In this document: positions 29,750-36,923 of the stretch, piece by piece | Layout: each line of letters opens with the position of its first letter | Position numbering within the stretch: position 1 is the first letter of the stretch | DNA from: Xanthobacter dioxanivorans | GTDB taxonomy: Bacteria; Pseudomonadota; Alphaproteobacteria; Rhizobiales; Xanthobacteraceae | Assembly (NCBI RefSeq): GCF_016807805.1 | Contig: NZ_CP063362.1 | Coordinates: 1,849,001 to 1,913,000, forward strand | Reading direction: 5' to 3' | Length of the DNA stretch: 64,000 nucleotides | Program-made: the position numbers and the translations under genes | The notes under the pieces: model-generated | Told to the model about the DNA's origin: nothing | The model's input: only the letters and a program-made list of their open reading frames with translations | The model's database searches: none

Positions 29750-30741
29750 GCCGGGCCGGAACGCGCATTGCCGGCCACGGCCACCACGCCCCGGACCGCG
29801 TGGTGGCCAATGCCGAGATCGAGGGCCGTCTCGGGCTTGCCGCCGGCTGGATCGAGAGCCGCACCGGCATCCGCGCGCGGCGCTATGCGGCGGCCGGGGA
29901 GGCGGTGAGCGATATCGCGCTGCCCGCCGCCGAGATGGCGCTGGAGATGGCGCATGCGGCCTGCGGCCTGCCGCGCGCCATGATCGGCCTCACGCTGCTG
30001 GCCACCTCGACGCCCGACCATCTCCTGCCGCCCACCGCGCCGCTCCTCGCTTATCGCCTGGGCCTGCCGGCGAGCGGGGCGGCGGATCTCACCGGTGCCT
30101 GCGCCGGCTTCCTCTATGCCTACGTGCTGGCGGAGGGCTTCGTGCGGGCGAGCGGGCAGGCGGCGCTGGTGGTGGCCGCCAACATCCTCTCGCGCCGCAT
30201 CGATCCTCAGGACGCCTCCACCTCCGCCTTGTTCGCCGATGCGGCGGGGGCGGTGGTGATCGCGCCGGCGGACCGCGCCGGCACCGGCCTTCTCGCCTCC
30301 CGCCTCGCCTCGGACGGGTCGGGCTACGATCTCATCCAGATCCCGGACAGCGGGAGCCGGCGGACCGGCGGGGAGGAGAGGGCGGGCGTGCCGCGCATGG
30401 TGATGCGCGACGGCCGCGCGGTGTTCCAGCGCGCCGTCGCCATGATGGGCGATGCCTGCCGCCACGTGCTGGACCAGGCCGGCCTCACGCCGGACGAGGT
30501 GACCCATTTCGTGCCGCACCAGGCGAACGGGCGCATCGTCTCGGCCGTGGCCGATCGCCTCGGCATCGCTCCGGCGCGGACCTTGTCGACCCTGGCCGAG
30601 TTCGGCAATTCCTCGGCCGCCACCCTTCCCTTCACCCTCTCCGCATGCGCCGGGGCGCGGGGCTACGGCGAAGGCGACGTGCTGCTGATGGCCGCCGCCG
30701 GGGCGGGCCTCACTGGCGGCGCGGCGCTGGTCCGGCTCTGA
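29746..30741 (+). CDS. bioZ: BioZ, beta-ketoacyl-ACP synthase III-like enzyme of pimeloyl synthesis
   Basis: A 331-residue FabH-fold enzyme. The Cys-His-Asn triad is visible in LTGACAGFLYAY, HFVPHQANGRI and LAEFGNSSAAT. In alphaproteobacteria BioZ condenses glutaryl-CoA/ACP with malonyl-ACP to start the pimelate chain, replacing BioC-BioH, and fits the lack of bioC and bioH here. The start is a GTG overlapping the bioA stop (GTGA). It is the last gene of the operon; two long hairpins follow. Housekeeping FabH is usually elsewhere with plsX, so this copy is taken as BioZ. Confidence 0.92.
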   Translation: MSRAGTRIAGHGHHAPDRVVANAEIEGRLGLAAGWIESRTGIRARRYAAAGEAVSDIALPAAEMALEMAHAACGLPRAMIGLTLLATSTPDHLLPPTAPLLAYRLGLPASGAADLTGACAGFLYAYVLAEGFVRASGQAALVVAANILSRRIDPQDASTSALFADAAGAVVIAPADRAGTGLLASRLASDGSGYDLIQIPDSGSRRTGGEERAGVPRMVMRDGRAVFQRAVAMMGDACRHVLDQAGLTPDEVTHFVPHQANGRIVSAVADRLGIAPARTLSTLAEFGNSSAATLPFTLSACAGARGYGEGDVLLMAAAGAGLTGGAALVRL

Positions 30742-30781
30742 TACCAGGAGCCCGTGCGCTTGACTCACGGGCTCCTGGTAT
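30741..30781 (+). terminator. Long perfect hairpin after bioZ (first of two)
   Basis: A 16-bp perfect stem (arms 30741-30756 and 30766-30781, starting ATACCAGGAGCCCGTG) with a 9-base loop. The left arm begins at the last base of the bioZ stop codon. No T-tract follows, so it may stabilise the message end or be a repeat element instead of a classical terminator. Confidence 0.6.
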
Positions 30782-30804
30782 AGCCCGCGCGGCGTCTGAG
30801 CGTG

Positions 30805-30843
30805 ATCCCCTCGGCGTCGGTCAACGACCGACGCCGAGGGGAT
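30805..30843. repeat. Second long perfect hairpin (18-bp stem) between bioZ and arsR
   Basis: Arms 30805-30822 and 30826-30843 are perfectly complementary around a 3-base loop (AAC). The stem contains CCCCTCGGCGTCGGTC. It is unrelated in sequence to the first hairpin 24 bases upstream. No T-tract follows. Its place between two plus-strand operons allows a role in termination. Confidence 0.6.
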
Positions 30844-30890
30844 GAGGCGAAGGTTTCCGCTTGCGGCGCGCGCGCACCGCCGCTATCTTC

Positions 30891-30918
30891 ATTTCAACAT
30901 CTATTGAGATATTGAAAT
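30891..30918. promoter_or_regulatory. arsR: Probable ArsR operator
   Basis: Inverted repeat with 12-base arms, ATTTCAACATCT and AGATATTGAAAT, one mismatch, and a 4-base spacer. It lies exactly at the arsR start, its last two bases being the first two of ATG 30917. A bound repressor would cover the transcription start. Confidence 0.75.
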
Positions 30919-31288
30919 GGTGCCCATGCTTGAGGAACAGGCCCTGGCCGCCTTTGCCGCGCTTTCGCAGGAGACGCGCCTGCGCATGGTGCGGCTGCTG
31001 GTGAAAGCGGGGCCGCAGGGCCTGCCGGCCGGCGCCATCGGCGAGGCCATGGACGGGGCCTCGGCCTCGCGCATGTCCTTTCACCTCAGCCAGCTGGAGC
31101 AGGCGGGGCTGGTGGCCTCCCGGCGCGAGGGGCGCTCCATCATCTACAGCGCCGTCTACCCCACCCTGTCCGATCTCGTCGCCTTCCTGATGCGGGACTG
31201 CTGCAACGGACACCCCGAGGTGTGCGCCCCGGCCGTCGCCGCCTTGTCCTGCGCCTGCGAACCCAAGACCGAGGACACCCATGCCTGA
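30917..31288 (+). CDS. arsR: Arsenic-responsive repressor ArsR
   Basis: A 123-residue ArsR/SmtB winged-helix repressor. DNA-recognition helix region is ASASRMSFHLSQLEQAGLV, and the wing is SRREGRSIIYS. It lacks the ELCVC motif of the E. coli type; instead it has Cys95-Cys96 and Cys103 near the C-terminus (RDCCNGHPEVC) plus a later CAC, the layout of the Acidithiobacillus-type As(III) sensor. Start is either 30917, inside the operator, or ATG 30926; neither has a strong ribosome site. It overlaps the next arsC by eight bases and heads the ars operon. Confidence 0.9.
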   Translation: MVPMLEEQALAAFAALSQETRLRMVRLLVKAGPQGLPAGAIGEAMDGASASRMSFHLSQLEQAGLVASRREGRSIIYSAVYPTLSDLVAFLMRDCCNGHPEVCAPAVAALSCACEPKTEDTHA

Positions 31289-31820
31289 CGCAACCACCGG
31301 GCACGTCTACAACGTGCTGTTCCTCTGCACCGGCAATTCGGCCCGCTCCATCCTCGCCGAGAGCATCCTGGCCAGGGACGGCGCAGGCCGGTTCCGCGCC
31401 TTCTCGGCGGGCAGCCAGCCGAAGGGCGAGGTCAATCCCTTCGCCCTCAAGGTGCTGAAGGCCGGCGATTATCCGAGCGAGGGCTTGCGCTCGAAGAGCT
31501 GGCTGGAGTTTGCCGAGCCCGGCGCCCCGGTGATGGATTTCGTCTTCACCGTCTGCGACAACGCCGCCGGCGAAGCCTGCCCCCTCTGGCCGGGCCAGCC
31601 CATGACCGCCCACTGGGGCATCGAGGATCCCGCCGCGGTTGAGGGCACGGACATCCAGAAGGAGGCCGCCTTCGTCGCCGCCTTCCGCTACCTGAGGAAC
31701 CGCATCTCGGTCTTCACCGCCTTGCCCATCGCCAAGCTCGACCGGCTGTCCCTCGGCACGCAGCTGCGCGAGATCGGCCGCCTCGACGGCGCCACCACCC
31801 CCCGGCCCGACGTGGCGTGA
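31281..31820 (+). CDS. arsC: Arsenate reductase, low-molecular-weight phosphatase type
   Basis: A 179-residue protein with the P-loop Cys16-x5-Arg22-Ser (LFLCTGNSARSILAE) of the LMW tyrosine-phosphatase fold. The general-acid region and redox cysteine appear in FVFTVCDNAAGEACPLWPG, with a second cysteine seven residues after the first. This is the class used with thioredoxin or as ArsC in many alphaproteobacteria. It reduces arsenate to arsenite for export by Acr3. It is the second gene of the operon, overlapping arsR and followed directly by a glutaredoxin-type arsC, so both unrelated reductases are together. Confidence 0.9.
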   Translation: MPDATTGHVYNVLFLCTGNSARSILAESILARDGAGRFRAFSAGSQPKGEVNPFALKVLKAGDYPSEGLRSKSWLEFAEPGAPVMDFVFTVCDNAAGEACPLWPGQPMTAHWGIEDPAAVEGTDIQKEAAFVAAFRYLRNRISVFTALPIAKLDRLSLGTQLREIGRLDGATTPRPDVA

Positions 31821-31831
31821 GGGCGGCGGGC

Positions 31832-32257
31832 ATGGACGTGATCATCTACCACAATCCCGAGTGCGGCACCTCGCGCAACACCCTCGCCATGATCCGCAAT
31901 GCGGGCGTCGAGCCGCACGTGATCGAGTACCTGAAGACGCCGCCGGCGCGGGCGCTGCTGAAGGACCTCATTGCCCGCGCCGGGCTTTCGGTGCGCGACG
32001 CGCTGCGCGAGAAGGGCACGCCCTATGCCGCGCTCGGCCTCGGCGATCCCGCCCTTTCGGACGATGCGCTGCTCGACGCCATGATGGCGCATCCCATCCT
32101 CATCAACCGGCCCTTCGTGGTTTCGCCGCAAGGCGTGCGCCTGTGCCGCCCGTCCGAGCTGGTGCTCGACCTCCTGCCGCCACAGCAAGGCGCCTTCGCC
32201 AAGGAAGACGGCGCGCTTGTGGTGGACGCCGCGGGCCACCGCATCACCGCCGGCTGA
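31832..32257 (+). CDS. arsC: Arsenate reductase, glutaredoxin-dependent type
   Basis: A 141-residue ArsC with catalytic Cys in YHNPECGTSRNTL and arginines in TSRN, NRPFV and CRPSE. Its length matches the E. coli plasmid enzyme (about 141). The C-terminal tail (FAKEDGALVVDAAGHRI) is the feature missing from the orphan paralogue at 24154. A GTG at 31817 overlapping the previous stop is possible, but ATG 31832 has a GGCGGG site and gives the canonical start. It uses glutathione/glutaredoxin to make arsenite. Third gene of the ars operon. Confidence 0.92.
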   Translation: MDVIIYHNPECGTSRNTLAMIRNAGVEPHVIEYLKTPPARALLKDLIARAGLSVRDALREKGTPYAALGLGDPALSDDALLDAMMAHPILINRPFVVSPQGVRLCRPSELVLDLLPPQQGAFAKEDGALVVDAAGHRITAG

Positions 32258-32273
32258 AACTCGGGAACCTCCC

Positions 32274-33329
32274 ATGTCCATCTTCGAGCGTTACCTCACC
32301 GTGTGGGTCGGCCTGTGCATCGTCGCCGGCGTCGGCCTCGGACATCTCGTGCCGGGGGTCTTCCAGGCCATCGGCGCGGTGGAGGTGGCACGGGTCAACC
32401 TGCCGGTGGCGGCGCTGATCTGGCTGATGATCGTGCCCATGCTGCTGCGCATCGATTTCGCCGCCCTCGGCCAGGTCGGCCGGCACTGGCGCGGCATCGG
32501 CGTGACGCTGCTGGTGAACTGGGCGGTGAAGCCCTTCACCATGGCGCTGCTCGGCTGGTTCTTCATCGGCTCCCTGTTCCGCCCCTTCCTGCCGGCGGAC
32601 CAGATCGACAGCTACATCGCCGGGCTGATCCTGCTGGCCGCCGCGCCCTGCACCGCCATGGTGTTCGTGTGGTCGAACCTGACCCGGGGCGAGCCGCACT
32701 TCACCTTGTCCCAGGTGGCGCTCAACGACGCCATCATGGTGGTGGCCTTCGCCCCCATCGTCGGCCTGCTGCTGGGCCTGTCCGCCATCACCGTGCCGTG
32801 GAGCACCCTGGTGCTGTCGGTGGCCCTCTACATCATCGTGCCGGTGGTCGCGGCCCAGCTGCTGCGCCGGAGCGTGCTCGCCACCGGCGGGCCGGCGGCG
32901 CTGGAGCGGCTGCTGGCGCGGCTCGGGCCCTTCTCCCTCGCCGCGCTGCTCGCCACCCTGGTGCTGCTGTTCGGCTTCCAGGGGGAGGAGATCCTGCGGC
33001 AGCCGCTGGTCATCGCGATGCTGGCGGTGCCGATCCTGATCCAGGTCTATTTCAATGCCGGGCTGGCCTATGTGCTGAACCGGATGGCCGGCGAGCAGCA
33101 CTGCATCGCCGGGCCTTCCGCGCTCATCGGCGCCTCCAATTTCTTCGAGCTGGCGGTGGCAGCCGCCATCAGCCTGTTCGGCTTCAGCTCCGGCGCGGCG
33201 CTGGCCACCGTGGTGGGCGTGCTCATCGAGGTGCCGGTGATGCTGTCGGTGGTGTGGATCGTGAACCGCTCCAAGGGCTGGTACGAGCGCGGCGGCCCGG
33301 CGTCCAAGCCGCAGGAGGCGGTGCGATGA
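32274..33329 (+). CDS. acr3: Arsenite efflux permease Acr3
   Basis: A 351-residue inner-membrane carrier with about ten helices, family ACR3 (BASS superfamily). It begins [25 protein letters not shown]. The conserved cysteine is in [14 protein letters not shown] and the [11 protein letters not shown] and [16 protein letters not shown] segments are typical. It exports arsenite made by the two ArsC proteins. Start 32274 lies 17 bases after arsC. The stop overlaps the arsH start (ATGA). Confidence 0.95.
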   Translation: MSIFERYLTVWVGLCIVAGVGLGHLVPGVFQAIGAVEVARVNLPVAALIWLMIVPMLLRIDFAALGQVGRHWRGIGVTLLVNWAVKPFTMALLGWFFIGSLFRPFLPADQIDSYIAGLILLAAAPCTAMVFVWSNLTRGEPHFTLSQVALNDAIMVVAFAPIVGLLLGLSAITVPWSTLVLSVALYIIVPVVAAQLLRRSVLATGGPAALERLLARLGPFSLAALLATLVLLFGFQGEEILRQPLVIAMLAVPILIQVYFNAGLAYVLNRMAGEQHCIAGPSALIGASNFFELAVAAAISLFGFSSGAALATVVGVLIEVPVMLSVVWIVNRSKGWYERGGPASKPQEAVR

Positions 33330-34045
33330 GCGCGGAGGCCCTGCCCAACCTCGATGCCGCCGCGCTGCGCATCCCCGAGCTCGAACGCCTGAGGCCGGCC
33401 GAGCCCTCCCGGCACCCGCCGCGCATCCTGCTGCTCTACGGCTCGCTGCGCGAGCGCTCCTACAGCCGCTTCCTGACCCTGGAGGCGGAGCGTCTGCTGC
33501 GGCACTTCGGGGCGCAGACGCGGGTGTTCGATCCGCGCGACCTGCCCTTGCCGGACGGGGCGCCCATCGACCATCCCAAGGTGCAGGAGCTGCGCGCGCT
33601 GGCCCAGTGGTCGGAGGGGCAGGTGTGGTGCAGCCCCGAACGGCACGGTGCCATGAGCGCGGTGCTGAAGGCGCAGATCGACTGGATCCCCCTGGCGCTG
33701 GGCGCCATCCGGCCCACCCAGGGGCGTACGCTCGCGCTCATGCAGGTGTGCGGCGGCTCGCAATCCTTCAACGCGGTGAACCAGATGCGCATCCTCGGGC
33801 GCTGGATGCGCATGCTGACCATCCCCAACCAGTCCTCGGTGGCGAAGGCCTATGACGAGTTCGACGCGGACGGCCGCATGAAGCCCTCCGCCTATTACGA
33901 CCGGCTGGTGGACGTGATGGAGGAGCTGGTGAAGTTCACCTGGCTCACCCGCGACGTCGCGCCTTATCTCACCGACCGCTACAGCGAGCGCAAGGAAGCG
34001 GCGGCGGCGCTGGAGGCGCGCCTCGCCCTCGGCGCCATCCGGTGA
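33326..34045 (+). CDS. arsH: ArsH, NADPH-dependent FMN oxidoreductase
   Basis: A 239-residue flavodoxin-like protein with the FMN phosphate-binding motif [12 protein letters not shown] and the ArsH-typical [21 protein letters not shown] and [24 protein letters not shown]. ArsH oxidises trivalent methylated and aromatic arsenicals to less toxic pentavalent forms and also acts as a flavin/quinone reductase. It overlaps acr3 by four bases and closes the ars operon, giving resistance to both inorganic and organic arsenic. Confidence 0.95.
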   Translation: MSAEALPNLDAAALRIPELERLRPAEPSRHPPRILLLYGSLRERSYSRFLTLEAERLLRHFGAQTRVFDPRDLPLPDGAPIDHPKVQELRALAQWSEGQVWCSPERHGAMSAVLKAQIDWIPLALGAIRPTQGRTLALMQVCGGSQSFNAVNQMRILGRWMRMLTIPNQSSVAKAYDEFDADGRMKPSAYYDRLVDVMEELVKFTWLTRDVAPYLTDRYSERKEAAAALEARLALGAIR

Positions 34046-34318
34046 GCCCAGGCGCGCCTCCGGCGGGAGCGTGGCCGGCGGCGGCCGGTGCCGCCCGGCG
34101 CTGGTGACGCGGGCTCTGGCGCCCGGCCGGTGCCGCGTTGCTGAACCGGGGCGGCGCGCAGGCGGTATTCCCGTTCACGGCATCCGCGGGCTGCTCGATG
34201 CCGCCCGCCCGCTCCCGGACGGCGGCGGCGATCAAGTGGACAAGGCTTGAACCCGCCGCATCCGCGCGCGATATGCTGCCCAGGCCCGGGAGGGCGGCGT
34301 TCGGCGCGAGGGACGGGC

Positions 34319-35326
34319 ATGACGGTGGCGATGCAGGACGGCGCGGCGGCCGGGGTGAGCGAGGTGGCCCCGGACCTGCTGCGGGTGAGGGTGCCGCTTC
34401 CCTTTCCGCCCAGCGAGGTCAATGCCTGGCTCCTGTCCGGCCCGGACGGCTGGACCCTCGTCGATTCCGGCGTGGACGACGCGCCGACGCGGGCGCTGTT
34501 CACGCAGGTCCTGGCCGATCCCCTGCTGCGCGGGGCGCCGGTGGCGCGGCTGCTGGTGACCCATTTCCACCCCGACCATGTGGGGCTCGCCGGCTGGCTC
34601 CATGCGCGCATCGGCGTCGACATCCACATGAGCCGGGTGGAGTGGATGCAGGCGCGCATGCTCCTCGACGAGCCACAGGACGAGGCGATGCGCGAGCTGG
34701 TGGCGCACAACCGCCTGTGCGGGGCGCCGCAGTCGTTCCTGGACTATCTGCCGGGGCGGGGCATGCTGTTTCCCAAATGGGTCGGACCGCTGCCGCGCCG
34801 CTACCTGCGCGTGGCGGAGGGCGATGAGATCGTGCTCGCCGGCAGCCCCTGGCGGGTGATCATCGGGGAGGGCCACGCCCCCGAGATGATCTGTCTCTAC
34901 AGCGCCGAGCGAAAGATGCTGATCGCGGCGGACCAAATTCTTGCGCGCATCTCGCCGCATATCGGCGCCTACTCCGCCGATGCGCGGGCCGACCCCCTCG
35001 ACGCCTTCCTCACGTCGCTCCGGAAATTCGAGTCGCTGCCCGAGGATACGCTGGTGCTGCCGTCCCACGGCGAGCCGTTTTTCGGCCTGCACGCGCGCAT
35101 CGCCGCGCTCCGGGCGCACCATGCGGAGCGCCTCGAGCGGCTGATGGCGTTCTGCACCGCGCCGCGCACGGTGATGGAGACGACGGACGTGCTCTTCCGC
35201 GCGCTGCCGCCGGAGCAGATCGGCTTCGGCCTCAGCGAGGCGCTGGCGCATCTGAACCATCTCGTCCGGCGGGGGGCGCTGGAGCGGGCGCTGGATGGCG
35301 ATCGCTGGGTGTTCGCCCGGTCTTGA
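34319..35326 (+). CDS. Metallo-beta-lactamase-fold hydrolase
   Basis: A 335-residue protein with the zinc-binding HxHxDH motif (VTHFHPDHVGLAGW) and later metal ligands in GEGHAPEMICLY, AADQIL and LPSHGEPFFG. The C-terminal part (about 270-335) looks like the helical/winged region found in many glyoxalase-II-like and LACTB2-like members. Start 34319 has GAGGGA before it. The reaction is unknown; thioester or ester hydrolysis is usual for the fold. It lies 273 bases after arsH in its own unit, at the last core-like position before the low-GC island. Confidence 0.85.
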   Translation: MTVAMQDGAAAGVSEVAPDLLRVRVPLPFPPSEVNAWLLSGPDGWTLVDSGVDDAPTRALFTQVLADPLLRGAPVARLLVTHFHPDHVGLAGWLHARIGVDIHMSRVEWMQARMLLDEPQDEAMRELVAHNRLCGAPQSFLDYLPGRGMLFPKWVGPLPRRYLRVAEGDEIVLAGSPWRVIIGEGHAPEMICLYSAERKMLIAADQILARISPHIGAYSADARADPLDAFLTSLRKFESLPEDTLVLPSHGEPFFGLHARIAALRAHHAERLERLMAFCTAPRTVMETTDVLFRALPPEQIGFGLSEALAHLNHLVRRGALERALDGDRWVFARS

Positions 35327-35401
35327 TGAGGCGCCCCGCCGGCTCCTGCGCCAAGGGCTGCATCATCCCGGTGCCCGGCCCACTGAAGGTGTCCCATACA
35401 C

Positions 35402-35706
35402 GCGCCGATCTGGCGCCTCTCAGGAGGAAGACCCGACCAAGAACTCGAACGGGTCTGGATCGACTTGGACAATCGCCGAGTCGTTTGGCCCGATTGCAAG
35501 ACGGGGCGGCCTGTCGAAACCCATGAGCGCGGACGCGCTCCGGCTGTTCGCGACTGTGCCGGCGTGAGGAGACGCCGGTCGTCTGCCCGTCGTTCGATCC
35601 GAACCCCGCGATGTCAAAGCACACCCATAATCTTGGATGGCGCCGCATCCTGCGACGCACCGGGCCCCGCCCTCGTTTCTGGCGTGATGCCGGCGCTCAA
35701 CCGTGA
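35402..35706 (+). pseudogene. Decayed tyrosine-type integrase (catalytic-domain remnant)
   Basis: Three adjoining frames join to an integrase-like reading: LSGGRPDQELERVWIDLD then VVWPDCKTGRPV (35402-35514), continuing as SKPMSADALRLFATVPA (to 35567), then EETPVVCPSFDPNP...LGWRRILRRTG (35566-35706). The strand pair before KTGRP and the ADALRLF helix match the core of phage-type tyrosine recombinases. At least two frameshifts and missing N- and C-terminal parts, including the catalytic HxxR and tyrosine, make it dead. The rest of 35327-35859 shows no gene. Its place just at the drop in GC suggests the old edge of an integrated element. Confidence 0.5.
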
Positions 35707-35859
35707 CGCCGCATTCCCGAACCTCGGCGCGAGGCCAGCCAGCGAGGCGATGCGCCGTCGGCAGGTGGTGATTTGCGATAAGGCCGCGTCATGAGGCGCG
35801 GAACAAAATGACGCTAGGATTAAATTTCCGATGCCTCGGCATAAAGAAAATGCTGATGT

Positions 35860-36342
35860 CTACAGGCGAGCAATCTTCTTCAGAAGAATCATGAATTGAT
35901 CGCGTTCTTTCTGCGTTAAATTGATCAACTGGCGGTGTTCCAGTTCGGTTGCCCGTCGCGTCAGGTCATCTATAATAGCCAGTCCGCCCTGCGACAATTC
36001 CAGTCCGTAATAAGCTTTCCCATCTTTTTTCCGGCGCACGCGAGCAAGCAGCTGGCGATTCATGAGGTCTTTGATCGCATTCGCCATGTTCGATTCTTGT
36101 ACGCCCAGCACGGACGCCAACATTCCCTGCCGCACTCCCGGATTTCTGGCCGTAACGGAAAGAATTGCATACCCAATCGGGTTGAGCTGGTACTCGGAAA
36201 AAAATTCGGAAAAGGTGCGGACGGACTGATCCTGTATGCGTCGGATTAAATATCCAAACGTGTCAGTGACGGATGATCCATCGCATACGTCGGGGGACGG
36301 AGGCGTAATATTATTGAACTCTTCTGTCTTGTGGCGAAGCAT
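35860..36342 (-). CDS. MarR-family transcriptional regulator
   Basis: A 160-residue winged-helix protein. The recognition region is RQGMLASVLGVQESNMANAIKDLMNRQLLARVRRKKDGKAYYGLELS, the standard MarR arrangement, with flanking dimer helices (FGYLIRRIQDQSVRTFSEFF; KERDQFMILLKKIARL). Codon use is much more AT-rich than in the flanks, so it is part of the acquired island. GGAAG precedes the start. It is divergent from the Rieske/gentisate cluster, and a palindrome covers that cluster's promoter, so it probably represses it and responds to an aromatic ligand. Confidence 0.85.
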   Translation of the reverse strand: MLRHKTEEFNNITPPSPDVCDGSSVTDTFGYLIRRIQDQSVRTFSEFFSEYQLNPIGYAILSVTARNPGVRQGMLASVLGVQESNMANAIKDLMNRQLLARVRRKKDGKAYYGLELSQGGLAIIDDLTRRATELEHRQLINLTQKERDQFMILLKKIARL

Positions 36343-36881
36343 ACGATTGACTTCCTCTATTTCTCACATACCGGCGTCGTGCTCGACGAGCGGAGGCCGA
36401 GCCATCATCGCGCGACGCCGCCTTATTCCCGAGGTGTCTTTTACCACCGCTCCATCTTTTAAATTGTGGCGCACGCCCGAATGCCATGGATCGTCATCCC
36501 CGCTCCACCGACCTTGCGACCTCCTGCTCATCGGGCTCGGGTTTGAGTCTAATGGATTCTTATTTCCGTGTCGTTGGCCCGGCATGCATATCGGAATTCC
36601 GCTAAATGCGACCCCGCCTCTTCATGGGTTGAGGTGCCGGCCAGCCAAACGCTGAAGAGGTGTTCGAGGCTGCGGATCGCGCACGACATGGAACGAACCG
36701 CTTCAGCCGGTGGCGCAAGGCGGGGCATCCGGGTCGCCGCCGCCAAATATATTCGGCGCTTCACGCAGGGTCGGCCCCCACCCGGTGGGATTGGAGGCGC
36801 GCGACCGGAGGCCTGCGATCGGCCGCCGGCTGTGGTCGATCGCAGGCCGCGCCAGCCCCTGACGCGACATGCGTTGACACC
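36343..36881. other. Intergenic region between marR and the Rieske cluster
   Basis: About 540 bases without a supported gene. It contains mixed GC, several short open frames without ribosome sites, one long inverted repeat (36810-36848), and ends with the promoter and operator of the catabolic run. It could hold decayed coding sequence, but nothing recognisable was found. Confidence 0.5.
36810..36848. repeat. Perfect 12-bp inverted repeat upstream of the catabolic promoter
   Basis: Arms GGCCTGCGATCG (36810-36821) and CGATCGCAGGCC (36837-36848) with a 15-base spacer. It ends 25 bases before the TTGACA element. It may be a regulator site or a cruciform/hairpin at the former end of an element. 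Confidence 0.65.
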
Positions 36882-36904
36882 ATAACTTATGACCTATAAG
36901 TTAT
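36874..36904 (+). promoter_or_regulatory. Promoter and overlapping operator of the catabolic cluster
   Basis: TTGACA at 36874-36879 is a consensus -35. At 36882-36904 a perfect inverted repeat (ATAACTTAT, 5-base spacer, ATAAGTTAT) covers the -10 region (TATAAG at 36895 or TAAGTT at 36897). The same bases also form a 14-base near-perfect direct repeat (ATAACTTATGACCT then ATAAGTTATGACCT). A MarR dimer is the obvious ligand, given the divergent marR gene. Confidence 0.75.
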
Positions 36905-36923
36905 GACCTCGGAGAAAGCGCCC

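Noticed and set aside
35232..35660. 142-codon minus-strand frame over the integrase remnant.
   Set aside because: Arg/Ser/Pro-rich mirror frame without a ribosome site; the plus strand gives the integrase-like reading.
36549..36764. 71-codon minus-strand frame in the marR-Rieske spacer.
   Set aside because: No ribosome site, no recognisable family and mixed composition; it could be decayed sequence but cannot be supported as a gene.
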